A stretch of DNA of 64,000 bases, taken from positions 42,021,560 to 42,085,559 of the forward strand of contig CM030711.1 of assembly GCA_017979445.1 (NCBI GenBank). The letters are read 5' to 3'. The notes under the pieces were generated by a model. The model was not told where the DNA came from. It ran no database searches and worked only from the letters and a program-made list of their open reading frames with translations. Made by a program: the position numbers and the translations under genes. This stretch comes from Akebia trifoliata. Taxonomy: Eukaryota; Streptophyta; Magnoliopsida; Ranunculales; Lardizabalaceae. How positions within the stretch are numbered: the first letter of the stretch is position 1; each line of letters opens with the position of its first letter. Positions 12,560 through 24,088 of the stretch are shown piece after piece.

Positions 12560-13410
12560 AAATTTATAAATTAGATTGCCGAATACCCGATAACATTCGA
12601 TTCGATTTATAAATTAGATTATCAAATACACGATAACATTTGATTTGATTTATTAAAAAAATTATAAATTTATAACTTACATTATTGAATATCCTATAAT
12701 ATTCGATTTATAGGAAAAAAAAATTATAAAATAGATTGTCGAATACCCGATAACATTCGATTCGATTTATAAATTAGATTATCAAATACACGATAACATT
12801 TGATTTGATTTATTAAAAAAATTATAAATTTATAACTTACATTATTGAATATCCGATAATATTCGATTTATAGGAAAAAAAAATTATAAAATAGATTGTC
12901 GAATACCCGATAACATTCGATTCGATTTATAAAAAAAATTATATAAATTTATAATTTAGATTATTGAATACATGATAACAGTCGATTCGATTTATAATTT
13001 TTTTTAATAAATTTATAAATCAGATTATCGAATACACGATAACATTCGATTCGATTTATAAATTAGATTATCAAATACATGATAACATTTGACTTGATTT
13101 ATTTAAAAAAATTATAAATTTATAAATTATATTATTGAATACCCGATAATATTCGATTTATAGAAAAAAAAATTATAAAATAGATTGTTGAATACCCAAT
13201 AACATTCGATTCGATTTTAAAAAAAAATTGTATAAATTTATAATTTAGATTATTGAATACATGATAACATTCGATTTGATTTATAATTTCTTTAATAAAT
13301 TTATAAATTAGATTATCGAATAAACGATAACATTCGATTTGATTTATAATAAAAAAAATTATAAATTTATAAATTACATTATCGAATACCCAATAACATT
13401 CGATTATCAG
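12560..13410 (+). repeat. AT-rich minisatellite-like tandem array
   Basis: Repeats of a unit of about 40-65 bases built on 'aaattagattatcgaatacc', 'cgataacattcgatt' and 'cgatttat', with AT filler of variable length. A higher-order copy is visible: the block starting at 12611 recurs at 12771 (160 bases apart), and a more diverged block starts at 13060. At least a dozen core units occur. The AT-rich sequence from 11990 to 12560 lacks the core. Confidence 0.8.
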
Positions 13411-13666
13411 TCAACCAAAATCTTTGATTTTGAACATGAAAATCAAGAGTTTCTTTGGTTTAGGTTGAGGAGAGAGAGAGAGAGAGAGAATATGTGAACA
13501 ATCGTCGGAGGTGTGTTGTGTGAGGCTCTGTCAAGAGAAGAAAACTGGTGTCTAGATCGGCCGTCATTGGGCGTGCTGTCAAGAACAAAATGCATGTTGT
13601 GTGAGTTCAAGTAGAAGATAACTATGTGTGTTTGAACTTCTGTCGACAGCGAAGAGATGAAGAGCA

Positions 13667-13706
<40 letters not shown>
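13667..13706 (+). repeat. (GA)n microsatellite
   Basis: About 18 GA units; a shorter (GA)n tract lies at 13470-13489. It is near an A-rich run at 13811-13829. Confidence 0.9.
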
Positions 13707-13709
<3 letters not shown>

Positions 13710-14142
13710 AGGGTTCCATGTACAAAGAGAAGAAGAAGAGAAGATCAATGGGCATTTACATCTTTTCGCCTGAATCATTATTTTGGTGTTTGCTTCTCTC
13801 GCAAAAGTATAAAAAAAAAAAAAAAAAAAGTGGGTCCGCAGAACTTCTTATATTTGCGTTTAAAAATGCAATTTTTTAACATAGCTTCTCTACTCAAAAG
13901 GTAATATGTAATGAAAACATAGATTTACAATGCAAACGCTATTAAAAGCGCGTTTAAAAGCGGTACGAAACAACCGCTTAAAAACGGAAGTCAAGCTGAT
14001 TCTGAGGCGACACTTTTTGCTCACAGAAAAGTCAATCTTGCACGAATCTGGTTTTAGATCCGTAAAAGCTAACCCGAGATGGCGTTGGTTTGTAGGCGAA
14101 ACCCGGTCCGTTCGTGTTTCATAAAGATAGGGATTTGTGTAC

Positions 14143-14170
14143 AATTATTATTATTATTATTATTATTATA
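14143..14170 (+). repeat. (ATT)n microsatellite
   Basis: About nine ATT units in the spacer upstream of the RER4-like gene. Confidence 0.9.
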
Positions 14171-16025
14171 TGGTCTATTTTCCAGTTAATTAGTTTTATG
14201 AGCACCCCCTAACAATTAATAATTACACAAGAAGAGATTATTCCATGCTGTCAAAGCATCAATAACAATCACTGTATCTTTCAAAGAATCTGTACGTCTT
14301 GATTTTGCTAAAACGTCAGCCTCAACTTAGATACTAATTCAAAAAGGAATCAGCATTTCTTGTTTGAAACTTGGGGCCTGTTTGGATGAACCATTACATG
14401 GCTTTCTCAACTTGAAATTGGAAAATTAATTTTCTTTTGCAGATTCCATAATCTTATAATACATTTTAATGCAAAATCTGCATTCTAAGCAAATTAAAAC
14501 AAAACAAAACAAAAAATGAAATTTGTTTCCCATAGTCAAAATTAGGGGTGTTGTTGGATTGGATCAGGGCTGATCTGGGACCAATCCAATAAGCAATTCT
14601 AGGTGGATCGGTCCTAGAGAGGGTCACAGTTGATCTAGAAATAGCCCCTTAGGTAATCAAATTGGATCTTTATAAGATCGGGTCTATAGACCCAAATCCT
14701 TGATCAGGGCCCTAAATTAGATTTTGAGTTTAATTTATTCCATTGATAGTTATATTCTCAGCCATGACATCTAGATTTTTTGATCAAGAGTAGAACAAAA
14801 TATTGAACATAACACATTATATATATCTAAGAATGTCCATCTTGGTTTTTTCTTAATAAAGATGATCTCAATTTTTCTCTTAATCGAGATAATGCTTTGA
14901 GACCATACTAGAGTTTAAACCTTAATAAACAATATTACTAACAATGGATTGTTTTTTTAAGATAAAAAACATACATTGGATTGTGCACCCAAACTGGTCC
15001 CAAGGTGAAAAAAATAGACGTTTTATCAAATGTTAGTTGGATGTCATGTACTATGAGGAAAGATGGAAGGAACAAATTTAGATGATTCTTTATAGTCCAT
15101 TTCTCTATTGGGTCTACTGAGCTACAGAACTTAGATGGTAAATGTGAAAAAGAAATGCTTGGGACAAACTTACTTGATGACTCACCGAGTCCAGTTCAAT
15201 TATCGGGTTGAGTCAAGTCCAAGTTATGAGTAAGAGTTATCGACTTTTGAGTGTTTTAAACGGTCTCATATGATTTGGGTTGACCTTGCTTAACCCTTTG
15301 GAGACTATTGTTACAAAACTGATCTAAATTTGACCAGACGAGTTGGAAATGAAAGCAACCGAGTCCAATTCAGATCACCCAGCTTTCGATGGGTAAGCTG
15401 GATTTGAATCCACGACCTCAAAGTTGCTCTGTAATGTCTCGAACCAATTGAGTTATAAGTCTAAGTCCATGCTCTTCAACTTTATTGTCACATCTCATTA
15501 AACATCCAAAGGCCAAGAACGTGAAATAATTTCGAGGAGCAAAATGAATAGATCTTGGCTAGAGGTTTTGTGCGAGGGTATTTAGATAATTTTCAATTAG
15601 TCTTTCAATATAGACCAAGTTCAAGGAGTTTTTGTTCACTTTTCATGTCGCTCGTGGTACTCTAGTCCAACTCTTGTGTAAGTATGCATGTGGATGGCAT
15701 TGTCCTCACTTGCTAATTCGATCACTCTGTTACATTCTTTTGTGTCATCAGTTTAAAAATATAGGGATGTCTTTAATATTTATCAAAAAAGGAAGGGCCA
15801 TTTTTAAATTACATAATAACTTATAGTACACCTTTGACCTTTCTTCCATATAGAATCCGAATCTCCGATTCAACTTTCACCAAACCAACCGCATCTTTGT
15901 TAGGTGAGGTGCGAGTCAAACGAAAGTGACCCTTCGGATTTTAAACTTTCCTTAATTGTCAGATAACCAAAAAAAAAATCGCCCAAAACTATAACCTAAT
16001 TACCAAAAACTCCCCAAAACCAACT

Positions 16026-16036
16026 CCCTATTTAGA
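16026..16036 (+). promoter_or_regulatory. Possible TATA-like element of the RER4-like gene
   Basis: The only TATA-like string close to the gene is ccctatttaga, about 55 bases before the ATG. It is followed by a C/T- and CACC-rich leader, as is common in plant 5' untranslated regions. It is a weak match, so the transcription start is a guess. Confidence 0.3.
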
Positions 16037-16085
16037 ACACCACCACCCTCTTCAGTCTTCACCACCAATTACCAAACAAACGTTC

Positions 16086-19000
16086 ATGGCGATCACCGCT
16101 ACTTTCAATCCTTCGACACTCTCTGTAAGTTTCCCCAAGCTCAATCTCCACCGTCCATTATCGAACAATTCTCCTTCCATCTTCCGCCGCATCACCATCT
16201 CCAAATACTCTCTGAAATGCAAAGCAAAGCAGGATCAAAAGCCGATAATCTTAGATCTCTCCAGTAATAATGGCGGAAACAATGGTGTTGGTCGTGGTGG
16301 TGAAGGTGGAGGAAAAGGTGGTGGTGGTGGAGGTGGAGGTGGAGATGATGGTGGAGACAAGAACAAGGAGGAAGCTTTTCTGGCTTTGGCGGAGATCGGA
16401 AGATCTTTGGATAGTTTACCGTCAGATCTTGCTTCAGCGATTGAATCTGGTAGGATTCCTGGATCAATTGTGTATCGTTACTTCGAATTGGAGAAGTCTG
16501 CAGTGTTTCGATGGTTGCTTCAGTTTGGAGGATTTAAGGAGCGATTGTTGGCTGATGATCTGTTCTTGGCTAAAGTTGCCATGGAGTGTGGTGTTGGAAT
16601 CTTTACTAAGGTTTGATAATAATTATTTTTTTCTTTTATATTTGTTGATTTCATTTCATTTTGCGTCGATGATGTTTCTCTTGTTTGTGAAATCTCAGAT
16701 TTTTTTTTTTGATAAATATAAATTTTATTAAAGAAGAAGAAGATGAGAGGAGGCTGAGGTAGCCCCTTACAACAAAACAAGAAAAACAACAAGAAAGGAC
16801 AACAAGACAGAAAAAAAAACAATTAAGAAGCACAGATATTGTTTTCAAGAAAGGAAAAGCACAGCCGGCATGATGCTATGGATCTCCGATGTCGTCCCAA
16901 TTAAAAACAAAATCTTGAAAGCACACTCCCTCAAAGTCCTTACTCATCTTGGACCAAAGAAAAAGTAACCCCAAAATCTCTGAGATCACTTTGTGAGATG
17001 AGCTCTCCTTGCTGTGGAATACCCTGTTGTTACGCTCTCTCCAGATACCTCAAGCAATAGCGGATGGAAGGATAGTCCAGACATGTCTCTTCCTAGAAGA
17101 GAAGATATTGGAACTCCACTCCTTTAAAAGAGCAAACCAAGATAATGGAAGAACCCAATCCATGTGGAAACGAGATAAAAAGAACATCCAAATAGCACAG
17201 GCGAAAGAACAATTACATTGATAACCTATAATTTCATGAATTTTTTCAAGTAAATATGGTTAACTGGAAATACTATTACATTGATAACCTATATTAATTT
17301 GGAGGAACTGTCTTCATATCTCCAAATCAATATAGGTTAATAGCTATATAACGTTGATTTGAAGTTTAATTCTAGTTTAAAAAAATTTCAACCTTTTGGA
17401 ACCTTGCCAAAATGATAATAATAAAGCATTTTCATCATCTGCACTATATTGTTTAGGGGAAACAAACTTCTTAGTCCTTAGAGACCCAACCAAATTATAT
17501 TGTTTCACTGATGTTTTTCTACTTTTATGTCATGTGATGCTTTCTTTGATATAGCCTTTCGTGATTTTTTGTTGGAAATAAAGTATCTATGAGCTGTGGA
17601 TATAATCTTAATCCTTCTTACATTTTCCAGACTGCAGCAGAATATGAACGGCGTAGAGAAAATTTTATGAAAGAGCTGGATTTTGTTATTGCAGATGTGG
17701 TATGTCTTTTTCCTAATATAAATTTGACACTGGTTATACATCTTGTGTTTCTTTTGGGTTTTGGTTTCTAAACATCATATCAGCTGGTACTAAGGACCAG
17801 TAGACTAGTGTACCAAACCCCAAGGGGTTTGCCTAGTGGCAACCCGAGCCTTGATAAGCTCCTCAGGAAGGGTAGGTCAAGTGTTTGAAACCCCACGAAG
17901 CAATGAATTCCTTGGGTTCACCCTCCATGGTCTGGTTCACCCTCAACTCAACCGGTTGCACGTAGGACTTGCCGAGGGGGCAGTGTGTGTAACCGTGGGA
18001 TTAGTCTCACCCGAAGGGTGGGGATACCCACGATAAGCAAAAAAACAAAAAGGAAGCACTAAATTTGTCTGTGATTAGTTGGACACGTTTCACATTGTCA
18101 ATCTTCTTTCTGTTAACTATCAAGGCTCAAGAGATTTGCTTAAATTGCTATAATAATAACTGAAAATCAATTTTGCTGTACCGAATTCTTGAAAAACTGT
18201 GTGTGGAGGTTAAACATGCTCCCTCAATTGGTCACTTTAATTGTATAAAGATAATATGTGTTTTACAAGTAGCTTCTGGAGCTAAGATCAAGTACATTGA
18301 TGGATGCAAACTCTCTTTGTATATGAAGTCTGGTAATTAAATAGCCAAATCAATTGGGTCTACAGTTGAAATTTCACTAGATATGAATCTCAAACTGACA
18401 AATTAGTTGCTCTCTCAATAAAATTGCTTGAATTTGCTAACCTAAAACTTCTGTTTCGGTTTTGGCTTTGACATGAATTTGTTTTGAAATGCTTTTGATA
18501 ATTTATTCTCCAAAAGGTTTTGAATTGTCCACAAACTGACAAATTAGTTGCTCTCTCAATAAAATTGCTTGAATTTGCTAACCTAAAACTTCTGTTTCGG
18601 TTTTGGCTTTGACATGAATTTGTTTTGAAATGCTTTTGATAATTTATTCTCCAAAAGGTTTTGAATTGTCCATGTATTAGCTGCAAGAATCTTCTACCCT
18701 AAGTGTCCCCCCCCCTCTCTTCTGCCAGCCTGCAGATGCTTGAAACCAACTCTAGTGAATCTGAGGACCTTTCTGTTTCTTACACTGGCATATTCCTTCC
18801 GCAATATGGGTATACTGGTCTGCCTTCTTGCTTCCACACCCAAGTCCTCTCTTGTATCCACTTTCTTTTTGTATGAAGCTTAATTACTTTGAATAACCAG
18901 TAAACCGCTTAAATAGGCAGTGTTTGTTCTTGTATTAATTTGAATAAGTGCTCAAGAATAATATATTAATTTTCAACCTACCAAAAGTGGGAAAGAAGTC

Positions 19001-21501
19001 TTTATTACCTGCTCAAGTATCTAGGATTTTCTAGCTGCAATGTGCTGAACTAAGTTTGTCGAGTCTGGAAAATGTTCTGTTTCTAGCCTTTTTTTCCTAA
19101 TTGCAGACAATGTCATGTTGCTTTTCGAGATAATGCAAGGTCTGTTATATGAAAATTTAGTAATAATCTGTGGGTCAATTAGTTAGAATTTTTCTTTGAC
19201 AGGTTTTTGACATCTCATTCACTTATTTAAATTATTTACCATTCTAGTCACTTTTTTCTTAGGTAATGGCCATAATTGCAGATTTTATGCTCGTTTGGCT
19301 TCCTGCTCCTACAGTTTCTCTTCGGCCACCTATTGCAATGAGTGCTGGGCCAATTGCTAAGTTCTTCTACAGCTGCCCTGATAATGCCTTTCAGGTTATT
19401 GTTTCGTTTTCTAAAACTTAATGATAGAGTTTGAATGCATTGTCTCTGTAAAATGATTGGACTCAATTATTTGATTTTTAATTATCTTTTGCAGGTTGCT
19501 TTGGCTGGAACATCCTATTCATTTTTGCAGAGAATAGGTGCAATAATGGTGAGTTACCAAGTTTTAACTGATTATTTGACTAATTCTGATCAACTATAAT
19601 ATATTTTAATCTTCTGAGTTTTCCTCAATAAATCCATTACTCTTATAATACTTGGGTCTATTCTGCAGCGTAATGGGGCGAAACTTTTTGCTGTTGGGAC
19701 CACTGCATCTCTGGTAGGCTATTCTTTTCCTTTTAGTTTGATTTTTTTTTCTCCCAAAAGCATATCTACTAGCAGTATAAAAGAAGAAGAAATTACAAGC
19801 CAAGGAGGTTGAGGAGACCTACAAAAGGAACGTTTATGTTTTTTTTTTAATAAGATTGCTTATCTATGAATTTTCTTTACTTATGTAGGGATCTTATGTA
19901 GATCTCTAATCATAGTATAAAATAAGGCTAGATTACACCTAAACATAAAAAGTCCAATTATAATCAATATTTTAGCGAGTGCTTATTAATGAAATATTAT
20001 TTCCATAGATTCTTTTTAAAAATATTTAACACAGTAAAAAATGCATAAAACTCCAGAAATGTCATGCAATTTCAAATGAGTGAGGGGTCTGTGAATTACA
20101 TTCATATGATTTATGGGATATGTGACTTCAGGTACATCCAGAGTCCAGAGCCATGTAAATCTACAAAGTATAGATAGTTATATTACATTGAAAGGTACAT
20201 CACAATACATATGTACTTTTGATGCATATCTGTGCCAGATACTTCGATTGAAGTCTAAACCTCGTAGTTGTGCTGTGTTTGGCTGCATTTTTGGTGTATC
20301 GATAACGTAGAATCATCTTCACATATCTTTGCCCTGTCTTACTGTATCGTAAAACCCAAGTTTGGTTCTTCATAATAAAATGATAGCATTATTGCACTAA
20401 ACATTGTAGTTTTAGACTATCCAAGCATTAAAAATAGTCTTTTATTGTGAGAAAAAAAAAGGATTACTGTAATGTATCATAGAGTAATGGTGAAAAACAA
20501 GTCTCTTCCTACAATCTACTGTTGTATGGATAGATTAATTGTTTAAAATATATGATAGTTGTAGTTATCTTAGCGTTAATCTGTTTATTGCTGAACAAAA
20601 ATGTGATTGTTTCTTGTATTTATTCTCATCTGTCTATCTGCATTTTGAACTTAAGGAAGATTAAAACAATGTTTTTCAAGTCAATTTTTTTTAATATAAA
20701 TGCTGGAATATGATGGTGATGGATATCAACGTTTTTCCAGGTTGGTACAGGTGTAACAAATGCCTTAATTAAAGCAAGAAAGGCAGTTGACACGTCCTTT
20801 GCGGGTGAAGTGGAGGATGTCCCAATACTATCAACTAGCGTTGCCTATGGTGTCTACATGGCAGTTTCTAGCAATCTTAGGTATGTGAGAGTTTTTGTAG
20901 GTGTCAACATGTACGATTTTTTATATTGGCGTAATTTATAAGGTAGGCTTTCCCCCAAAGGAGTTGATAATTATGTTGACAATGATGACAAAAGTTGGGC
21001 ACTGCCTATCTATTTACAGCATGGATCCGATACCCATATTTTTGTGTAATTGACCCAAATACCTTGGCTTATACTCAATTTGTTTTTTCCAACCTTGAGT
21101 GAAAGTATTTGGGTACAATATGTTACATGCACACTCGTGATTATATACAGTCAAATCAGTTGCTTATTGTAGAGTCAAGGCCTTGTGAACTGCAAGTTTG
21201 TAGATCTTAGTAACATTGTGTTTGTTGTTGAACAGGTACCAAGTACTAGCAGGTGTAATCGAACAACGGATTTTGGAGCCCTTGCTACACCAACACAAGA
21301 TTGTATTAAGTGCAATCTGCTTTGCTGTCCGAACAGGCAACACATTCTTGGGATCCTTGTTGTAAGAGTCTCGACCTTTCTTTTGAAACTTTATCATGAT
21401 TACCTTGTTGGTTCCATTTACAATTCTCATAATGCTTATTTTGTTTGAGCAGGTGGGTTGATTATGCTCGTTGGATAGGAATTCAGAAGATCCGCGAGTA
21501 G
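16086..21501 (+). CDS. RER4: RETICULATA-RELATED 4-like chloroplast envelope protein (DUF3411)
   Basis: The family acts at the plastid envelope; mutants show altered mesophyll and reticulate leaves, and the biochemical role is unsettled. I read 8 exons: 16086-16610, 17631-17699, 19263-19394, 19495-19548, 19669-19713, 20741-20880, 21236-21361, 21453-21501. Frames join to 379 residues ending QKIRE-stop. Residues 1 to about 45 are Ser-rich and basic with few acids, as in a chloroplast transit peptide. Residues 63-90 are a glycine-rich linker with a run of ten Gly. The conserved part begins around EEAFLALAEIGRSLDSLP, then FGGFKERLLADDLFLAK, IADFMLVWLPAPTVSLRPP, the exon 5 piece RNGAKLFAVGTTASL, STSVAYGVYMAVSSNLRYQ and VRTGNTFLGSLLWVDYAR. 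Several stretches are hydrophobic enough to be membrane segments. The ATG is the first in frame with a plausible leader. Introns 1 and 2 contain transposon and duplicated DNA. Assignment to RER4 rather than another family member is by overall resemblance. Confidence 0.94.
16695..17220 (-). mobile_element. 5'-truncated LINE 3' end in RER4 intron 1
   Basis: On the minus strand the reading runs through motifs typical of the end of plant L1-type LINE ORF2: HVWTILPSAIA, then GIWRERNNRVFHSKES, then a conserved FNWDDI-type end. The Trp expected before GIWRERN is a stop (TGA). A 3' tail with TTTAATAAAATTT and poly-A (poly-T at 16698-16709 on +) follows. It is antisense to RER4. The same protein end is seen in the LINE at 54136-55550. 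Confidence 0.8.
17277..17345. repeat. Small inverted repeat
   Basis: Arms ttgataacctatattaatttgga and tccaaatcaatataggttaa fold into a hairpin in RER4 intron 1. It may be a small MITE or the edge of one. Confidence 0.5.
17816..18050 (+). mobile_element. tRNA-derived SINE, family S1 copy 1 (RER4 intron 2)
   Basis: Matches the element at 50059-50295 along its whole length: start aaccccaagg, A-box-like ttgcctagtgg, then gccttgataagctc, B-box-like gtttgaaacccc, gcacgtagga, gtgggattagt, atacccacgataagc and an A-rich tail. Internal pol III promoter boxes plus an A-tail are the hallmarks of a SINE. A target duplication is not obvious for this copy. Confidence 0.75.
18391..18672 (+). repeat. 141-bp tandem duplication in RER4 intron 2
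   Basis: The 141 bases at 18391-18531 are followed directly by what reads as an identical second copy at 18532-18672. Because 141 is divisible by three, an open frame on the minus strand runs through both and repeats the same 47 residues. Identity implies a very recent event or an assembly artefact. Confidence 0.92.
19765..19830 (-). mobile_element. Possible LINE 3' tail in RER4 intron 5
   Basis: The string aaaagaagaagaaattacaagccaaggaggttgaggagacc resembles the rc tails at 16.7 kb and 63.9 kb (A-rich, then ggaggttg followed by a short G/A/C stretch). No coding portion is present. Confidence 0.3.
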
Positions 21502-22471
21502 AAAACAGGGGTAGATCATGTAGTTGCATTATAATTTGTGAGTTCTTTCTCGAGTGCTTACTGGAATTCAATGAGAAAGTGGTTGATCCCCTTGGGTGCT
21601 TTGGTTTGCCCATATTTTTATTTTGTTGTGCAATAGTTGGGTCAGGATTTAGTGTTCAGCTGGGATGGGATGGGATTGTTTGTTGTAGGCGGTCCTTTTC
21701 TTTACTTGCTCTGTTGTAATTTGTGATTTTGTCCTTGATAGGTCATCTTGACCTCTGGGTATCCTTTTTTATATCTTATTCTGCTTGGTTTAAAACAAAA
21801 ATAACATTTATCGAATAAGAAAGGGTATTGGGATTCACCTTTTACCCTAAAAATTACTTTAATCGAATAAGAACGACTGTATTGTAACTCTAATCACACA
21901 TCTCAACTATCTAAACGTTCAATGTTAAGTAGTTAGTTTTCATTTTGATTGTCATATATTCTTTACTTGCTTTCCTATTACAGTGAAGTGTCCTCAAATG
22001 TTAGTTACAGTGCAAGTGGCAGGAAACAGCAAATGTCGCATGGCATCCAATCAAGAAAGTGGGTTTGAATAAATAGGCTTTGGAGGAGATTGGAGCAAAT
22101 AGGATTGAGTTTCGAGTTCCAATACCAAAGCCAAACTTGGAAGGAGGATCACATCAAGTTAGCAGTTGGTGTTCTGCAAAACTCTCATTTTTCTTTTGAC
22201 ATTGATCATGATACATACATACATATATATATATATTTTTCAAGTTTAGGATAAGATGCACATCAAGATCAATTATTTCAAGTTGAAGACAAGATGCTGC
22301 ATGAATATCAAAAACGACATGAATTGAGGTAGTGTGAAATGATGGAAAATATAACCTTACATCTCCATCTCCATAGTGCTAACACCTTAGGAAAACTTGA
22401 CTTGGATTCTTATATCTGCATCTCAGGAAGATTCAGGTGTTCTTTGTGAAAGTCTTTGCATTTATATATAT

Positions 22472-22646
22472 GCGCCCTACTATTTACCCTACGTGTTTTG
22501 TCTACGTGGGTTAGAAGTTTTGGAATGGGCTGATTTTTTGGTGAGATCACGTTTTGCCCTACATGTTTTGTCTCACCAAAAATCAGCCCATTCCAAAACT
22601 TTTAACCCATGTAGGACAAAACATATAGGGCAAATAGTAGGGTGCC
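22472..22646. mobile_element. Hairpin MITE, family F2 copy 1
   Basis: Nearly the whole element is two inverted arms: gcgccctactatttaccc, tgttttgtc, gggttagaagttttgga, atgggctgatttttt on the left, and the mirrored complement ending aaatagtagggtgcc on the right. The core words gggttaaaagttttgga and gctgatttttt recur in the element at 39611-40005. It would fold into a long hairpin if transcribed. Confidence 0.75.
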
Positions 22647-23404
22647 GAACATTTTCCATATATATATATATATTAAATGAAAAATAATACTTCAAAAAAT
22701 ACTAAAAACAAAAATAATCCCATGATTAATAGTGATTTTTTTGACAAATCAAGAAATTTTTCAAAAAATCGTGATTTAATTGACAACTATTAAAATCGTA
22801 GATTTTTGTCACTATGATTACTAGTGTCAGCTGACTCAGCTTACATTCTCAAACCTTGACCTATGTCCTTGTTGGTCACTTATCTTACCATATGACTAAG
22901 AAAAAATGTTTGTTAACATTTGTTTTATTAATATTGGTGATAATTTATCATGGGATCAGGATCGAGCAACTCCTGAAAAGGTCACAGAGAAAACACATAA
23001 CTGTCTAGCGAGCAATAATAATGTCGACTAATTGGAAATGCAGCTAAACTAAGGACAGAATGAAAAGGGGATTGATGGAGTAGGCAGAGCCATTGTTGAC
23101 CATGTATAAACTGATGTTTGAGTTGGATCAGAAGACTTATGACAAAGGATGTATGATAGACTCAGTAGGTCTTTTAGACCCTATAATATGTTTTTGAGCT
23201 TTGGTGCTCTCATGTTCCCATCCTTCTGGTAACAACGTCGTAATCAACATTATATGCACACCATTTTAACTATACTGCATTCTGTTGGGTGGTGGTACAA
23301 AGGAATGTAAAGAATTTTCTCTGACCATCCAAAAGAATGCAATGTGCTGGAAGGCTGTGATAACCCAACAAATAGTTTGTTAATCAAAATTACAAACTGA
23401 CACG

Positions 23405-23565
23405 AATAGTTTATTAATCAAAATGACAAACTTACAGATCAACGGCCTGAGGCTGAGCGCCTTATTCATCAGCCTTGTGAACGTATTGAGTGCGTTCGTC
23501 GACCCAAATGGCATCACCAACCACTCCTACAAGCTGTTTTTCGTGTTGAAAGCTTTTTTTTATCC
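23405..23565 (-). mobile_element. Ty3/Gypsy reverse transcriptase fragment (decayed)
   Basis: Translating the minus strand from about 23558 downwards gives the conserved Gypsy segment KAFNTKNSL, stop, EWLVMPFGSTNALNTFTRLMN, then KFVILIN. The intact family motif is YEWLVMPFGLTNAPSTFxRLMN, so one Tyr codon has become TAG and several positions have drifted. It is a fragment only, with no LTR nearby. Confidence 0.8.
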
Positions 23566-23757
23566 TTCCTTCCTGTCAGATTGGACGCCACCACTACCAG
23601 CAAAGATAGGTCGTTTCATCTCCTGGATTCCTAAGGAATGGTGGTCCCAACCCTCAATACATGAGCCTTGTGTGCAGGTGAACTGTGTATGTGCAGAGAG
23701 AGAGATCGCGAATATGTTGTCAAGATGACTATAAAAAGACTAATTTTTTTCTTTACA

Positions 23758-23763
23758 TTTATT
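23758..23763 (-). promoter_or_regulatory. Candidate NADK1 poly-A signal
   Basis: AATAAA on the minus strand, about 325 bases past the NADK1 stop codon, a reasonable 3' UTR length. Plant poly-A signals are loose, so this is only a candidate. Confidence 0.35.
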
Positions 23764-24088
23764 TCTTTGGTAATAGGCACGGTTTACAATTTTCTAAAAC
23801 AGTAGATACTAACCAAATACACTAAATGCAGTAGGAACATATGCTCACCCAGAAAAAGAACAGCAACAAAACAAACACATTCTAATCCTTGATTTTCTCC
23901 TTAAATGGATAGAAGCAATCACTCATTCGTCAACAGACATTTGATACATTTCAAATTACCCATGACGATGCTTCACCCAATAGACAGCCTCAGATTCATA
24001 AATATAAGGCAGCAGATGAAGCCACCTAATAATAATAATGGAAGTGACATCACTCCAAAGAACACATCTTTGGATCATCTTCACATCC

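Larger units (their letters stand above)
10686..16085. other. Intergenic region between villin and RER4-like genes
   Basis: It starts with the villin 3' untranslated region, whose poly-A site I could not place. A palindromic MITE lies near 11.3-11.6 kb and a strongly AT-rich tandem array fills about 12.56-13.41 kb. (GA)n tracts follow at 13.47 and 13.67 kb, then an unexplained less AT-rich stretch at 13.92-14.12 kb and an (ATT)n tract. From 14.2 to 15.9 kb I see no gene, only a degenerate tRNA-like string near 15391-15460. The RER4 promoter occupies the end. Confidence 0.6.
21502..24088. other. Intergenic region between RER4-like and NADK1 (convergent genes)
   Basis: It holds the 3' untranslated regions of both genes, a hairpin MITE at 22472-22646, short (AT)n tracts at about 22.22 and 22.66 kb, and a Ty3/Gypsy reverse transcriptase fragment at 23405-23565. 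I see no further gene. Confidence 0.6.

Noticed and set aside
13443..13904. Open frames of about 90-110 codons near 13.5-13.9 kb
   Set aside because: They are produced by (GA)n/(TC)n microsatellites and homopolymers, giving runs of Arg-Glu or Ser-Leu.
15391..15460. tRNA gene on the minus strand
   Set aside because: A-box and B-box like strings (aactcaattgg, ggattcaaatcc) are present, but the acceptor strands do not pair, so it is at most a degenerate tRNA-like fragment.
18390..18686. 98-codon minus-strand frame with a repeated 47-residue peptide
   Set aside because: A by-product of the 141-bp intron duplication, whose length is a multiple of three; no start context or homology.
21164..21613. 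149-codon minus-strand frame opposite the last RER4 exons
   Set aside because: It is the antisense shadow of exons 7 and 8 and their untranslated flank.
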